A stretch of DNA of 64,000 nt, taken from Rotaria sp. Silwood1. Taxonomy: Eukaryota > Rotifera > Eurotatoria > Philodinida > Philodinidae. Of this stretch, positions 50,201-60,674 are shown one piece after another (within the stretch, counting starts at the first letter, position 1; every line of letters begins with the position of its first letter). The stretch lies in the NCBI GenBank assembly GCA_905250075.1, contig CAJNOP010000014.1, positions 1,710,991 to 1,774,990 on the forward strand, written 5' to 3'. Under the pieces are notes generated by a model. That model was given only the letters and a program-made list of their open reading frames with translations, searched no databases and had not been told where the DNA came from. Made by a program: the position numbers and the translations under genes.

Positions 50201-52572
50201 GTTGGTTGAGAAGTTTGTTGTAAAAGATTTATTTTTTGTTGTGGTTGTACTGTTGTATATAATAATGGTTGTTGAACACCTGATGTCGATTGTTGACTTA
50301 ATAAAGATGGATTTACAACAACTCGAGATGTTGTTGGTGTTGCTACTGGTGTTGTTACTGTTGTTGAAGTATTATTAATAACATTACCTTTACTTGATGG
50401 TAAATTTAATTTTTCTAATAATTCAATTGTTATTGGTCGACCAAATGTATTTTTAACAATTTGACGCATATGTGGTAATGCTAACTACAAGAAAGAAAAA
50501 TTTTAGTATTTGTTATTTATATTCAAATAGCAATTTTCTTAGTAATTATAAATTTGTAGTTATTGTTTAGCTGTAAAATCAGCTTCGAAAAACAAAATTT
50601 TTCATATGCATGTACACTACATTCTTATATGAGAAAAATAAAAAACACCAGAATCCCTCAGGTCCAAAATTTTCAGACCTAATCGAATCGTTGGTTGATA
50701 CTCTCCATGAGATTTTCTAAGGCGAATTGAATAGTTGCTCTCAAGGTACTTTTCTTTTTGGTATTTGATGGGTAAGAAATTCTTTTCATTTATCAGACGA
50801 TTAAAGTACATCGAATCGAAGATCAATACGACGGGTTCTATAAACACAGACTAAAAGAAAAATATCTATAATAGATATTAAAGGTTTCTTTGTAAACTGA
50901 TGAGGCAATTATCCGGACTGGTATCAGCCATTCGCGCATCCAAGGACGCCTTGTTGAGACTGTTTTATTGAGTTTTCGACGTGAAAGTTTTAGCCGACAA
51001 AAACATGTTTTTGTTTTTGGTGGAGATATTGACTTTACAAGTAAACTAGATTCTTTTGCCATGTCTGCGATAAACGGCTACTTTTGGAAATTCAATATCT
51101 TGACAAAGAAATATTCTGTTCAACTGAAACTTTTAAGATATTCTATAGATCATCTAACCTATCTCATGATAGATATTAGTACAAGAATTATTGAATGTAT
51201 ACTTAGCCAAATCTGAAACTGATTCATAACTAGAAGCTTATTTACAAGTGATTATTTTGAATATTATTTATTAAGATTAGTCTGTATTAACAAAATCTTC
51301 AAAAACTATACAACAGTAAAATAATGACAACATTCATTCGAAATAATTATAGATAATTACAAAGTGGTTCAAAAGTCACCCAACAGTTTTTGATTGCAAA
51401 TAACTTTTATTAGAACCAAGAGAGTTGTTATTGCATGGTTTCAAAAATTATTTGCAAGATATACACTAGCTTTATATCTACACCCGTAATTGCGCTCTTG
51501 ATTTGAGTAAAAGCTATAGGTACGACGCTAGTGTAGGTGTTAGTAGTGAGTACACAATTCGAGCGCATTTCTTAGCATTAAATTTCTGTGTCATATTCAA
51601 AGAAGAACGATTGATATTTTTCTAAATTCTACTGAGTGAACAATCAATATCATTCTGTCATAGAGTAAGAAAGCCTGTTGATGAACTTTTAAACCATCTT
51701 GTATCGGATAAAATACATGAATTTGTTATACTCATAAATCATTGAAGTATCTTACTATACTTTCTGTCTGTAGTTTTCTTTCATACAAAATAAAAGATTA
51801 CTTTAAAAAATGGCACAAGTGATGTATGTGGTTGTGATTTATAAAGTGTATGTAATCGTTGAGTAAATGATTCTGGATCAATAGTTCCATCTAAAAGATC
51901 TTGTATACATGATCGAACCATAGGTAATTTTTCAGGTGCTTGTTTTTCAGCAAGTTTAAGTAATGTTGTTAAAAATGTTCGACATTTAGCAACAAAATCA
52001 TTTATTTGTGCATCAGTAAATTTTGGTGTTTGTTGTGCTGTTACTGTTTGACGAACAACCGGTTGTGCAACTATTTTCGTTGGTAAAATTGATGATTGTT
52101 GTTGAATAATTGGAGAAGAAGGTTCTAAAAATATAAAAAAAAAAAACAAATTATTTTTTTTTTCTTTAATAATTTTACCTCTTTGAAGAGTTGATGCATA
52201 TTGAAGTTTTGGTGATGATTGTGTTGTATTATTTGTCCAAAGAGTTTGTGGTGCAAATTGATTTTGTGTTGATATTGGTGTATTAAGACGAACAATACTT
52301 GTAGGTGTTGTTATTGTTCCACTAGATATTGATTGTTGGTGTTGTTGAATAAATGTTCCATTTTGTGTATTTGTATGTCGAATATTTTGTGTTGTATTTC
52401 CAATATTATTTATAGTTAAATTATTATTAACAGATTGAGTAAATAATAATGTTGTCTATTCAATGAGAAAATTTTATTTGTAAAATAAAATTCTTTTTTT
52501 TATTAGACTTACTGGTGTTGGTAAAACTTGAAGTTTACTTGTATTAGAGAATGGAGATGGAGACGAAGTCAT
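47240..52572 (-). CDS. TAF4: TFIID subunit TAF4
   Basis: Exons, in transcript order on the minus strand: 52572-52513, 52455-52179, 52124-51802, 50484-50131, 50073-49775, 48175-48024, 47966-47815, 47662-47636, 47568-47422 and 47356-47240 (about 635 aa). A Gln/Thr/Asn-rich N-terminus precedes the TAFH (NHR1) domain at about 147-230: DAQINDFVAKCRTFLTTLLK, EKLPMVRSCIQDLLDG, and a final PFFKLALPHMRQ. A long Gln/Thr/Pro-rich stretch follows, then the TAF4 histone-fold region with LRRRFDHLVKKD and DDSVLALISHATEERLKYLI, which pairs with TAF12 in TFIID. The C-terminal tail is basic (KRKFEE, KLKKRKCQ) and about 100 residues shorter than in vertebrates. The 57-nt intron 47967-48023 is in frame and could be read through; splicing restores the histone-fold spacing. 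The ATG follows TCGTTCTTAG by two bases. Introns 3 (1.3 kb) and 5 (1.6 kb) are long. Confidence 0.9.
50620..51240. repeat. Dispersed repeat family A, copy 3 (in TAF4 intron 3)
   Basis: Contains TTGACAAAGAAATATTCTGTTC...ACTGAAACTTTTAAGATATTCTAT (about 51100-51145), matching the middle of copy 1 (TTGACATCTAAACATTTTTTTCGACTGAAACCTCCAAGATATTC), and AGTTTTAGCCGACAAAAACATG, echoing copy 4. Diverged; ends approximate. Confidence 0.4.
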
Positions 52573-53091
52573 TACTAAGAACGAAAGGAAGATATTTATT
52601 GAAAATTTATGATTACTGATAGAAAAAAGAAAATAAACAGGAATATAGTTGAATGAATGAATAATGCCGTACACACAGGAAAGATTACTTATAAGAGGAC
52701 AACTACATTAGTATATCTATGTATGACGACAATGGATAAAGTTTGACAACCAATCGATAAGTTGCATTCAATAGATGGAGCTATAGAACAGAGTGGTGTT
52801 TAAGTAGGTTCTAATAGACTATGAACATCCTGAAAAGAGTGGTCACTAATAGATTATTACTATCCCTATATTACATTTTTTAGCAAAATGCTGTGATTCT
52901 CTTCAGAGACACCAATAACACTGAGATTCAAGTGCCTATGCTGAAATAAGAACATCGCAATTTTTCGTTGCATATGAGCAGTATAAAAAAAAAACATGTT
53001 TTTCACATAGTCGTATCTTGGAACAGAAGTAATGAAAAGATCTGAAACTTTTACAATAAAAGATTTGCATTAAGACCTGTCTCTGTACAAG
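52573..53091. other. Region upstream of TAF4, start of repeat family D copy 3
   Basis: Immediately upstream of the TAF4 ATG (minus strand) is a pyrimidine stretch ending in AG at 52576-52575. The rest is AT-rich; repeat family D begins by about 52870. No gene. Confidence 0.45.
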
Positions 53092-53900
53092 GCTTCAAGT
53101 AGTGGCGTAACCAGAATTTTCCAGTATCCTGCATCTCCATCAGAGATCATGGGTCCCAAATGAAAACTTATGTACATTAATATTGGACTCAAATGATGAA
53201 TTTCTATCGGAAAAAAATTTGAATCAGGGTTTGCAAAAAAAATTAGCATGTTCCTGAGCCGTACCAGAAAATGTTTCACATTTTTAATGATATGTCGTTT
53301 TCAAGAATGCGATCGAAAGCTACATCAAATTTTATCGTCCAATTTCAAATTTCATTTAAAAAAGTGGATCCGTTCAGAAGTTATGGCATTTTTAAGATTC
53401 GAGACGTTTCAAAAAATATTCACCAAGAATTGAAAACCGTACAACTTCTGAACGGATGAATTTTTTTAAATGAAATTTGAAATCTGTCGACGAAATTTGA
53501 TGTAGCTTTCGATGGCATTCTTGAAAACGACATATCGTTACAGATGTGAAACATTTTCTGGTAGGGCTCAGGAAAATGCTAATTTTTTTTGCAAACTCTG
53601 ATTCAAAATTTTTTCCGATAGACACTCATCATTTCAGTCCAATATCAATGTACATAAGTTTTCATTTGGGACCCATGCTCTCTAACAGAGATCTAGGATA
53701 CTAGAAAATCCTGGTTACGCCACTAGTTTCAAGTCGAAGTTTGAAAATCAATTTTTTTTAATGTTTTTGAGAGAAACTCTGGTATTTATCAGAAAATTTA
53801 CATAAAAGTTCAGTGCCTCGGTAGTAATAAGCTAAGGGTCTAAATTCTTTCCAGAATATCTATTGCTCATTAGAACGCACACATGATGCACATATTCTAA
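52870..53900. repeat. Dispersed repeat family D, copy 3, split by a foldback insertion
   Basis: The left part (to 53099) has GAAAAGATCTGAAACTTTTA and TTAAGACCTGTCTCTGTACAAG. The right part resumes at 53734 with TCGAAGTTTGAAAATCAATTT. In copy 2 the two parts are contiguous (TTAAGACCTGTTTCTATGCAAA...TCGAAATTCGAAAAACCAATC). The intervening 53100-53725 is a later insertion. Confidence 0.65.
53100..53725. mobile_element. hAT-like foldback element, almost fully palindromic
   Basis: Ends are TAGTGGCGTAACCAG at 53100-53114 and its reverse-complement counterpart at 53711-53725 (CTGGTTACGCCACTA). Flanks are GCTTCAAG (53092-53099) and GTTTCAAG (53726-53733), an 8-bp duplication with one mismatch. The two halves, about 280 bp each, pair nearly along their length (for example CGTTCAGAAG at 53371 with CTTCTGAACG at 53446), leaving a loop of about 65 bases. 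The TAGTGGCGTA end resembles hAT-type CAGTGGCGTA ends. Frames on both strands inside are mirror translations of the arms and are not genes. Confidence 0.85.
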
Positions 53901-56550
53901 ACACAAAAGCGACTTGATACTTATTAACACTGCTTCGTGAATTTTCTTAGACTTTCTATGCAAACACATTTAATAACAGCGTTTAATATTCGTTAGTTTT
54001 AGAAAGTATCAAAATATAAGAATGTTTGCTTATAAAATAATACTCTTGATTGATAAATAAATTATTCGTCTATACTAAGAGTGTGCAGTGGTGTTGTAAA
54101 TATTACATAGTTAGTCACCAACACAAGCTTCACAAAAATGCTGATTACACTGATATCAGTGTTCACTGATAGTTCTAGGCAAGTCAACGACTTTTCGACT
54201 CAAATCAGCTCAGTTCGAAGCAAAAATATGAATTGTTACTATGAAGAAAAGACCGTCACATCACTTCCAGTGTTCATCGTTAAGGATCTAATTGATTATG
54301 CATTTTTTCGTAAAAAGAAGCAGTCGTCGAATGACGACTTGTTCTGTTGCATTCGGGATGAATAGTTTTCGTGAAACTAATCAGTGCTGACTGTTCTACA
54401 ATCGACAGCAGCAATCCAATTTAACAATAAAATCACTGATGACAGTCGATGATAATTTGTAAGTTTATTGATTTGTTTTTCTAAAGAAATAGTTTTAAAT
54501 TCATGAAGTGATATCTTAAAAGCTTCTTTTTATGGTATTTTGGAGAATGTCGAGTAAAATTTGACACAATATTCAATATACAGTATATCAAAAATTCTTT
54601 TTAGTTTTTCACATAATAGACATTCAGTTGATCATCTGTTTTTTTTTTCTTTACAATATTGAAGGTCTTTAAAGAACTTAGAAATCAAATCGACGTATTT
54701 TCATTAAAAAAATTATTGGAAACTGCTATGACAATAAAAGTTCAAAACAGAAAAGATTTTCTATGTATTCTGAAATCATTCATTGTATTTCAACATGAAG
54801 TCGTTCAATGAAAGTATTTACTCTATTGTATTTCTATTTTTCAACTACGTTTCAATTGCAATGAGAAACTAAAATTGAAATGCATAAAACATCTCCTTGG
54901 TTAAACTTGTTTCTTCATGCACATGAATTAATTGAATATTTTCCACAAGAAAGATATGTGCTATAAATACATTATGAGTTCTTTTGACTAATTCAAGTGT
55001 ATGTCAGGGTGATCACAAACAAAATACTACACGAAAAAACAGTAGTGGCTGTACAAATTAGCAGTATAAATTCATCCAGATCGCACGCTAGCTCTAATAA
55101 AACTTCATTAGATCTTGTCATTTGTCACAATGATGGAAGAAATATCTGTAATACATGAGATACTCTGAAAGAAAATTTATAGTTTAAATAAATAACAAAG
55201 ACTGTATTATGCAGACCAAAAAATGAAATGTACATAAGTAATTAGTAGTAGTGGTCCCATCGAAGATCTAACTCATTCTCAATTATCGAATATTGTTATT
55301 TCATTCCTTGCAGAACTCAAATACTGCTTTTGTATTCTGTTAGAAGAAAGATATTTTTCTTTTGCCAAAAATTGCGACACTCCGTAATGTTAATTGCTTC
55401 AGGCCAACACCGATAACAAGATTAAAAATTGTCCGTAAGAAAAAACATTCTTTCAACTTGAGCAGAACAATTGTTAGTATTTTGCTCTAGTGGATTATTC
55501 TAAGTATGTTCATCTTTATGATGTTCAAGGCATGAGTTGCTTTAATTGTGCACATAATTAATAGAATAACTCAAACTCTTATCTGTAGAAACGAATTCAT
55601 GCGCTATGGAAGCATCTTGAAGTTTGCACATGTCAAGTAGAAGAAAAAATAATTTCGACCTGTGTTGTATATATTGTTTTTTTCTTTACCTAACTTGGTT
55701 TACTCAGAATCTGTTGATGGCAGTGTGCTCTACTACTTTAGTGAGATTGATACTCAGTAAACTGAATCTACACATTCCTAGAAGTGAAGACAATGAATAA
55801 TACCAAGACCTAAGTTTTTGAACAAGAAAATATTGTATTATGTATGTGTTCAAATTTTCGAAAAGTATTCATGTAATCATACATAAATTAAAAGTAAATG
55901 ATTGATAGGTGGTAAGATGGATCATTATAATCAATTAGGACTAAACAGAATAAAAGTGTTGCTTTTGCATATATATAATAAAACATTTTTTAGTAATACG
56001 TATATACAAGTTAGAATAAATTTTATGAGAATGATATACTGAAAAAATATATTGAGCAAAATAGGATCACGTTTTTTTGGGTCTCTAAAAGAATACATGT
56101 TATTGAGTAAATATGCATATTACGCATTTAATTTTTTTTTATCTAACGATTATGAGTAATAAATAAGCATATCAAAGAGGATTGTCAGATTGAAAAGATT
56201 ATTGTATGTTTCAGTTATATCCTAATTTTCTTCAAGTAGATTAATACGAACTTGAAGGACTATGCCGTATATGTATCTACTATAAAATATGATATCATAA
56301 CTAGTTTGACTATTGTTGTAGATAGATGATTCGATCATACCATAGATTTTATACAATTGTTTTTTATTAAAATCAGAAATTTGTAAGTCATTATAAGATC
56401 TTCTTTACTTCTGAGTCAACATTTAATAATCCTAATAGATTATAATGAATAATGTGGGAAAAAAAATAGTTCAGTCACGCACGCATTTTATATCTTAAGT
56501 GCATTTCTTATATTATTCTCATCTTAACTTTATTGTTCTGACTATTTACA
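53901..56550. other. Gene-free region upstream of the GPCR
   Basis: AT-rich, with only short chance frames (largest 75 codons at 54138-54365, starting GTG/ATG-poor and without a domain). No repeats recognised apart from A/T runs. Confidence 0.45.
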
Positions 56551-57603
56551 ATGACTATTGTCGAAACTTTAAATTATATATCTCAACAAATTAATATTTA
56601 TTTCGGTATCAGTATGTTCATTTTCGGTTTGATTGGATGTCTATGGAATATACTTATATTCCGTCATCATTCACTTCGTTTAAGTTCATGTTGTGTATAT
56701 ATGTCAATTGGTTCTTTAGCTAGTTTAATTCAGATAATATTTGGTTTATTAATGCGAATCTTAACTGATGGTTTTCATATTGATTGGACAGTAACTAATA
56801 TAGTATGGTGTAAACTTCGAAGTTATATAGCACAATGTGCATCTTTAACAACTCTCTCATGTTTTGTATGGGCTACGATTGATCGATTTTTTTCTACATG
56901 TCGTCAAATAAAATGGCGTTATTTTAATTCAGTATCTATAGCAAGAAAAGTTTGTTTATCAACAATAATTATATGGATGTTAACATCTATTCCAACACTT
57001 ATTTATATGAAACCTATACAAGAAAGACAATTTTGTGGAAGTTCATCATTTATATATTCAAAAGTATTAACTTATTTTATTAATCTATTTTGTTATGGAA
57101 TATTTCCATGGTTATTTATGAGTATATTTGGAATATTAACATTAAAAAATATTCGTCATACTCATATACAACGTATTAATCCATTAAGATCGGCAATGTT
57201 AACACGTATGGCACGTATTAATAATCAATTAACATCAATGTTATTTTTACAAATAATCATATCTATTATATCATCAATACCTTATTGTATACAAAATATT
57301 TATGAAAATATAACACAAACAATAATTAAAAGTGAATGTCGTCGTGCACAAGAAAATCTATTTCTTCAAATAGTTCGTCTTGCTTTTTATTTTAATTATA
57401 TATCAATGTTTTATGTAAATTATTTATCATCACCAATATTTCGACGTTTACCAAAAAAAGTTTTAATGAATTTATTTAAGAATAAAAATGATGTATCAAG
57501 AGACATAACAATAATTAATCATCAAGGAAGTGACAAAATAATGGAACGAAAAACTTTGAAGATTCAGCGGGTTCAGATACCCTATACAATATCGTGTGTT
57601 TAA
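56551..57603 (+). CDS. Rhodopsin-like seven-transmembrane receptor
   Basis: Intronless, 350 aa. Seven hydrophobic segments: about 17-38, 49-70, 88-110 (TM3), 132-152, 172-197, 228-248 and 272-293. Asn33 sits in TM1 (GCLWN). Cys87 at the top of TM3 and Cys162 in the second extracellular loop give the conserved disulfide. TM3 ends in IDRFFST, so the usual DRY is DRF (111-113). TM5 has the usual proline (Pro186) and TM6 has Pro244. TM7 lacks NPxxY and reads FYVNYLSSPIFRRL, a pattern I associate with divergent neuropeptide-type class A receptors. The cytoplasmic tail is short and basic. Ligand unknown; peptide receptor is the best guess. An AATAAA lies at 57704. Intronless structure and isolated position suggest a retrocopy-derived or expanded family member. 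Confidence 0.85.
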   Translation: MTIVETLNYISQQINIYFGISMFIFGLIGCLWNILIFRHHSLRLSSCCVYMSIGSLASLIQIIFGLLMRILTDGFHIDWTVTNIVWCKLRSYIAQCASLTTLSCFVWATIDRFFSTCRQIKWRYFNSVSIARKVCLSTIIIWMLTSIPTLIYMKPIQERQFCGSSSFIYSKVLTYFINLFCYGIFPWLFMSIFGILTLKNIRHTHIQRINPLRSAMLTRMARINNQLTSMLFLQIIISIISSIPYCIQNIYENITQTIIKSECRRAQENLFLQIVRLAFYFNYISMFYVNYLSSPIFRRLPKKVLMNLFKNKNDVSRDITIINHQGSDKIMERKTLKIQRVQIPYTISCV

Positions 57604-57869
57604 ATTATTGTTTTTTTTTAAAGAGAACTGAAATTATTTTAGAAGTTTTGTATATTCAAGCTTTTTCAAATATTGTTAAATTGAATGAATGTTGAAAAAA
57701 TTTAATAAAAGAATATTGAAACAGATATGACTACTATCTGTCTCGAAATATAATTTGTTCTACTATTTCCGAATAAATTTTCATAGAAAGGTCATAGAGA
57801 CCTGCGGCTCTTAACATCCAAGAAAAAAGATTCGAGGTCATGGAAGCATTTTAAAAGGTGGTTGGTCAG
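57604..57869. other. GPCR 3' region
   Basis: Contains two poly(A) signals (AATAAA near 57704 and 57770). No other feature seen. Confidence 0.5.
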
Positions 57870-58430
57870 GAGTTCAACAGTCAGATGAGTTCTTTGTGCA
57901 AATTATCGAAAACGATATTCTGAAACTATGTCTTTTTTGCGGCTTCATTCGAGGGTTACACGACCTTTCATAAGATCCTCTCAGTTTCAACGAATTCGTC
58001 GGTAGTCAACATGAAAAGCTGCTATGTAGCGATGATTCATCATGTAGAGTCAAATGTAACGAAGAAGCACGATGAATTATCCTAACCTAAGTAGTTGCTT
58101 GTCCGAGGGATCACAAGTTAACTGGCTGAAATCAAGGGCCTCTAGAAAAGCCTTATAAATATCGAACTGAATAAGCTGCTACGAATATCGGTCTTGCATA
58201 AACCGAAAGCGAGAAAATCTTTCTATCGATTAGTCTTATGAAGAGTCTAAATGAAAAAGGAAATAGCTTCAGAGTATCGTTTTCGAAAATCTTCATGGAT
58301 CACATTTCGACATGGTTCGATGGGTCCCGATCTTCTCTCATGAATGGTGAAAATCGAAGATTTCTATGTTTTTCCTATCAAAATCTATTCAGAAAACAAT
58401 AGAGCACATTATTTTCTCATTATTAGTCTT
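57870..58430. repeat. Dispersed repeat family B, copy 2
   Basis: Matches 5160-5955 in order: CAGATGAGTTCTTTGTGC...ATCGAAAACGATATT (versus TAGATGAGTGCTTGGTGG...TTCGAAAATAATATT), AAATAGCTTCAGAGTATC, TTTTCGAAAATCTTC, GATCTTCTCTCATGAATGGT and AGATTTCTATG. Copy 1 is longer by about 230 bp. Confidence 0.55.
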
Positions 58431-58899
58431 TATATATGGCATTGATTTAAAATACCGTCTCTGTCGATAGAATCTACCCTTAGCTATTTAATTTATTGAA
58501 AAATGGAACTTTAACTACTATATTTACATCAAAATACACCTAGATTTTTGGCTTTTGAGCTAAAAAAACCATACACGCCTAGGGTGATCATTATGTCTGC
58601 ACTTGTAAACTATTAAAAATATCTTCCTAAATTCTCAAAATCGTTTTAGTTGTTTGAAAAACCTTTTAACTGAAAACCATGGTAATAAACGGTACCCAAT
58701 AGAAGACTCCCATGAAAAATTTGTACTCTTGGACATGATAGAAGAAATCAGATATAGATGGCATACAAACATCAAGTTATTACTGAAATAATCAAATGTT
58801 AAGAAGAGTCTTTAATAAAAAGTTATCCAAAGAGAGCAAGCAACGCTATAAAAATGTGCTTAATCGTACTTATTATTGTTTGTGGTCAATGGTTAACGA

Positions 58900-59465
58900 T
58901 CAAATCACAATTGATCTAACGAGAAAGCTATACTTACTGACATCCGCTATTTGAGCTCATTTTGGATTCAGAAGTAAGTATGGATAAGGCTAACAACAGC
59001 CTAACAGAGTTCCTCTATATTGTCTTCTCGTATCGAGTTGTGGTCGGTTTACTGGATTTTTTATTCATTTGTAGGTAGTTGTCGAAAAATAAAATTACAT
59101 AGTTTGGATCTAAAACTTTGTCTATAGATTGATCTTGGAATATTTTGAAAGTTGCAGTCGAAAAGAATGTATTTTCATCAAGAGATTGAATTTTCAAAAT
59201 CAGTCCTTTGTCGCAGATATACCACAATAATCGAGTTCAATTGAAAATTTAATAACTAGACAAATGAACATTTCTTTTGGCTGAAACTTTCAGAATATTC
59301 AGATAGTTCATATAAGTATCTATCAGCAAAATTTTGGATCGAAACTCTATGGTTTGATCTTCCAGGAAGTACTTGAAAATGATTTATGAAACCAGATTAA
59401 TCGGTCATGACTCGGTACCAAAGGCTCATGGGAACGAACCTATTTAGGTTTTTGCAAGACATCCA
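58900..59465. repeat. Dispersed repeat family A, copy 4
   Basis: Contains ACTCGGTACCAAAGGCTCATGG (matching copy 2), AGCTCATTTTGGATTCAGAAG, GTTGTCGAAAAATAAAATTACA and GGCTGAAACTTTCAGAATATTC (matching copies 1 and 3). Noncoding and diverged. Confidence 0.5.
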
Positions 59466-59843
59466 TTTATTGTTGTTTTCTGTATGCTGATGAACAGAAG
59501 TATATATTCTCTGCAAGATAGACAGTAATTAATCACTTAAAAATTAATAATTGTTATTCAAAGATAAAACAACATTAAATAGGCTGTATACAAAATTTCC
59601 TTAGGTCATATCAAAAGTAGTAGTCCAGATACCTTATTCTCGTATAGAAGGCTTGGAGAAATTTTCTTTTTTATGAACAGATAGAACGTCTTTCGCTCTA
59701 TTTTTCTATGCTACTTCATCACTATTCAACTAATATCATTATAATAAAATTACGATAAAAACTGTTCTTTTGTTGAAAACTAGCTAGTAGCATTTAGATC
59801 ATAATGGGTGTGGCATAAAAAATGGGGCACTTTTGCATTTCAT

Positions 59844-60146
59844 TTTATCATCATTTACTATATTGTATTGAAAAAACAAAATATACCACAAGATGCAGCG
59901 TGAAAAGATCTACAATTTATCAAGAATCGCTTATTTTATAGTTGCACTTTTTGTTTTCAAAATGGACAAAACTCTGAGCTACCAAATTTCGACGTTGCGA
60001 AAACGACATTGCTTTTTGGTAAAAGAAGAATTCGGTTTTTTTCTATCTCATCTTTTTATAATTGTTTTTGTAAATTGTAGAGCTTTTCACGCTGCATCTT
60101 GTGGTATACTTTGTTTTTTTAATACAACGTATTAAGTGATAATAAA
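59844..60146. repeat. Foldback element truncated by an assembly gap
   Basis: Left arm 59844-59920 and right arm about 60071-60146 are inverted copies (for example ACCACAAGATGCAGCGTGAA on the left and TTCACGCTGCATCTTGTGGT on the right), with about 85% identity. The right arm runs directly into the Ns, so the real end and any target duplication are hidden. The 80-codon frame across it is a by-product. Confidence 0.75.
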
Positions 60147-60156
60147 NNNNNNNNNN
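60147..60156. other. Assembly gap (10 Ns)
   Basis: Ten unresolved bases. The gap lies exactly between two strong hairpins, a common cause of sequencing or assembly failure, so its true length may not be ten. Confidence 0.99.
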
Positions 60157-60674
60157 TTTTTGATTTCAAACTTTCAACAATTTACAATTGTCATCATCAG
60201 GAAATCATTAGGAAAGAACAAAGTTAAGTTATATATGTAGATATACAAAATAAGGCAGAAAACAGAACAACAAAAAAAAGGAAAAAAAAACATTACGATA
60301 TCAATTTGTATAACAAAAATGACACAATTCCAATTTCACTATATTTTAAATTAATTCGAATTAATTTTACATATAGTGAAGTTGTAATGGAGTGCGTATA
60401 CTGGATTTACTGCCGTAAACAATTTTCAGTAGGCGCGCTTTGTTTAAATGCAATTTTGAAAGACATTAATTTTGCTCAACTGTTTTTTTTCTTTAGTACC
60501 CATCTTCTCTCTCCCCGCCCCTTGATATGGTAATGTTTTTTTTTCCTTTTTTTTTGTTGTTCTGTTTTCTGCCTTATTTTGCATATCTATATATATAACT
60601 TAACTTTGTTCTTTCCTAATGATTTCCTGATGATGACAATTGTAAATTGTTGAAAGTTTGAAATCAAAAATAAA
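60157..60674. repeat. Foldback element with near-perfect 145-bp arms
   Basis: Left arm 60157-60302 (TTTTTGATTTCAAACTTTCA...) is the inverted copy of 60529-60674 (...TGAAAGTTTGAAATCAAAAA) with very few differences, including a shared A/T-run tract. The spacer carries a second, smaller inverted repeat (CACTATATTTTAAATTAATT near 60338 against its complement to about 60380). The left flank is the gap, so the duplication cannot be checked. No protein is encoded. Confidence 0.85.

Noticed and set aside
53070..53625. Four overlapping 61-77 codon frames on both strands with similar sequences (MFLSRTRKCFT / MSIGKNFESEF...LSPTRKCFT).
   Set aside because: They look alike only because the two arms of the foldback element are inverted copies; they are not paralogous genes.
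60621..60660. Hammerhead-ribozyme-like core: CTGATGA at 60627-60633, a 6-bp hairpin ACAATT-GTA-AATTGT, then GAAA at 60652-60655 (mirrored in the left arm), as found in Penelope-like elements.
   Set aside because: The core words and stem II are present, but I found no convincing stem I and only about three base pairs for stem III, and the context is a foldback without reverse transcriptase. A covariance-model search would settle it.
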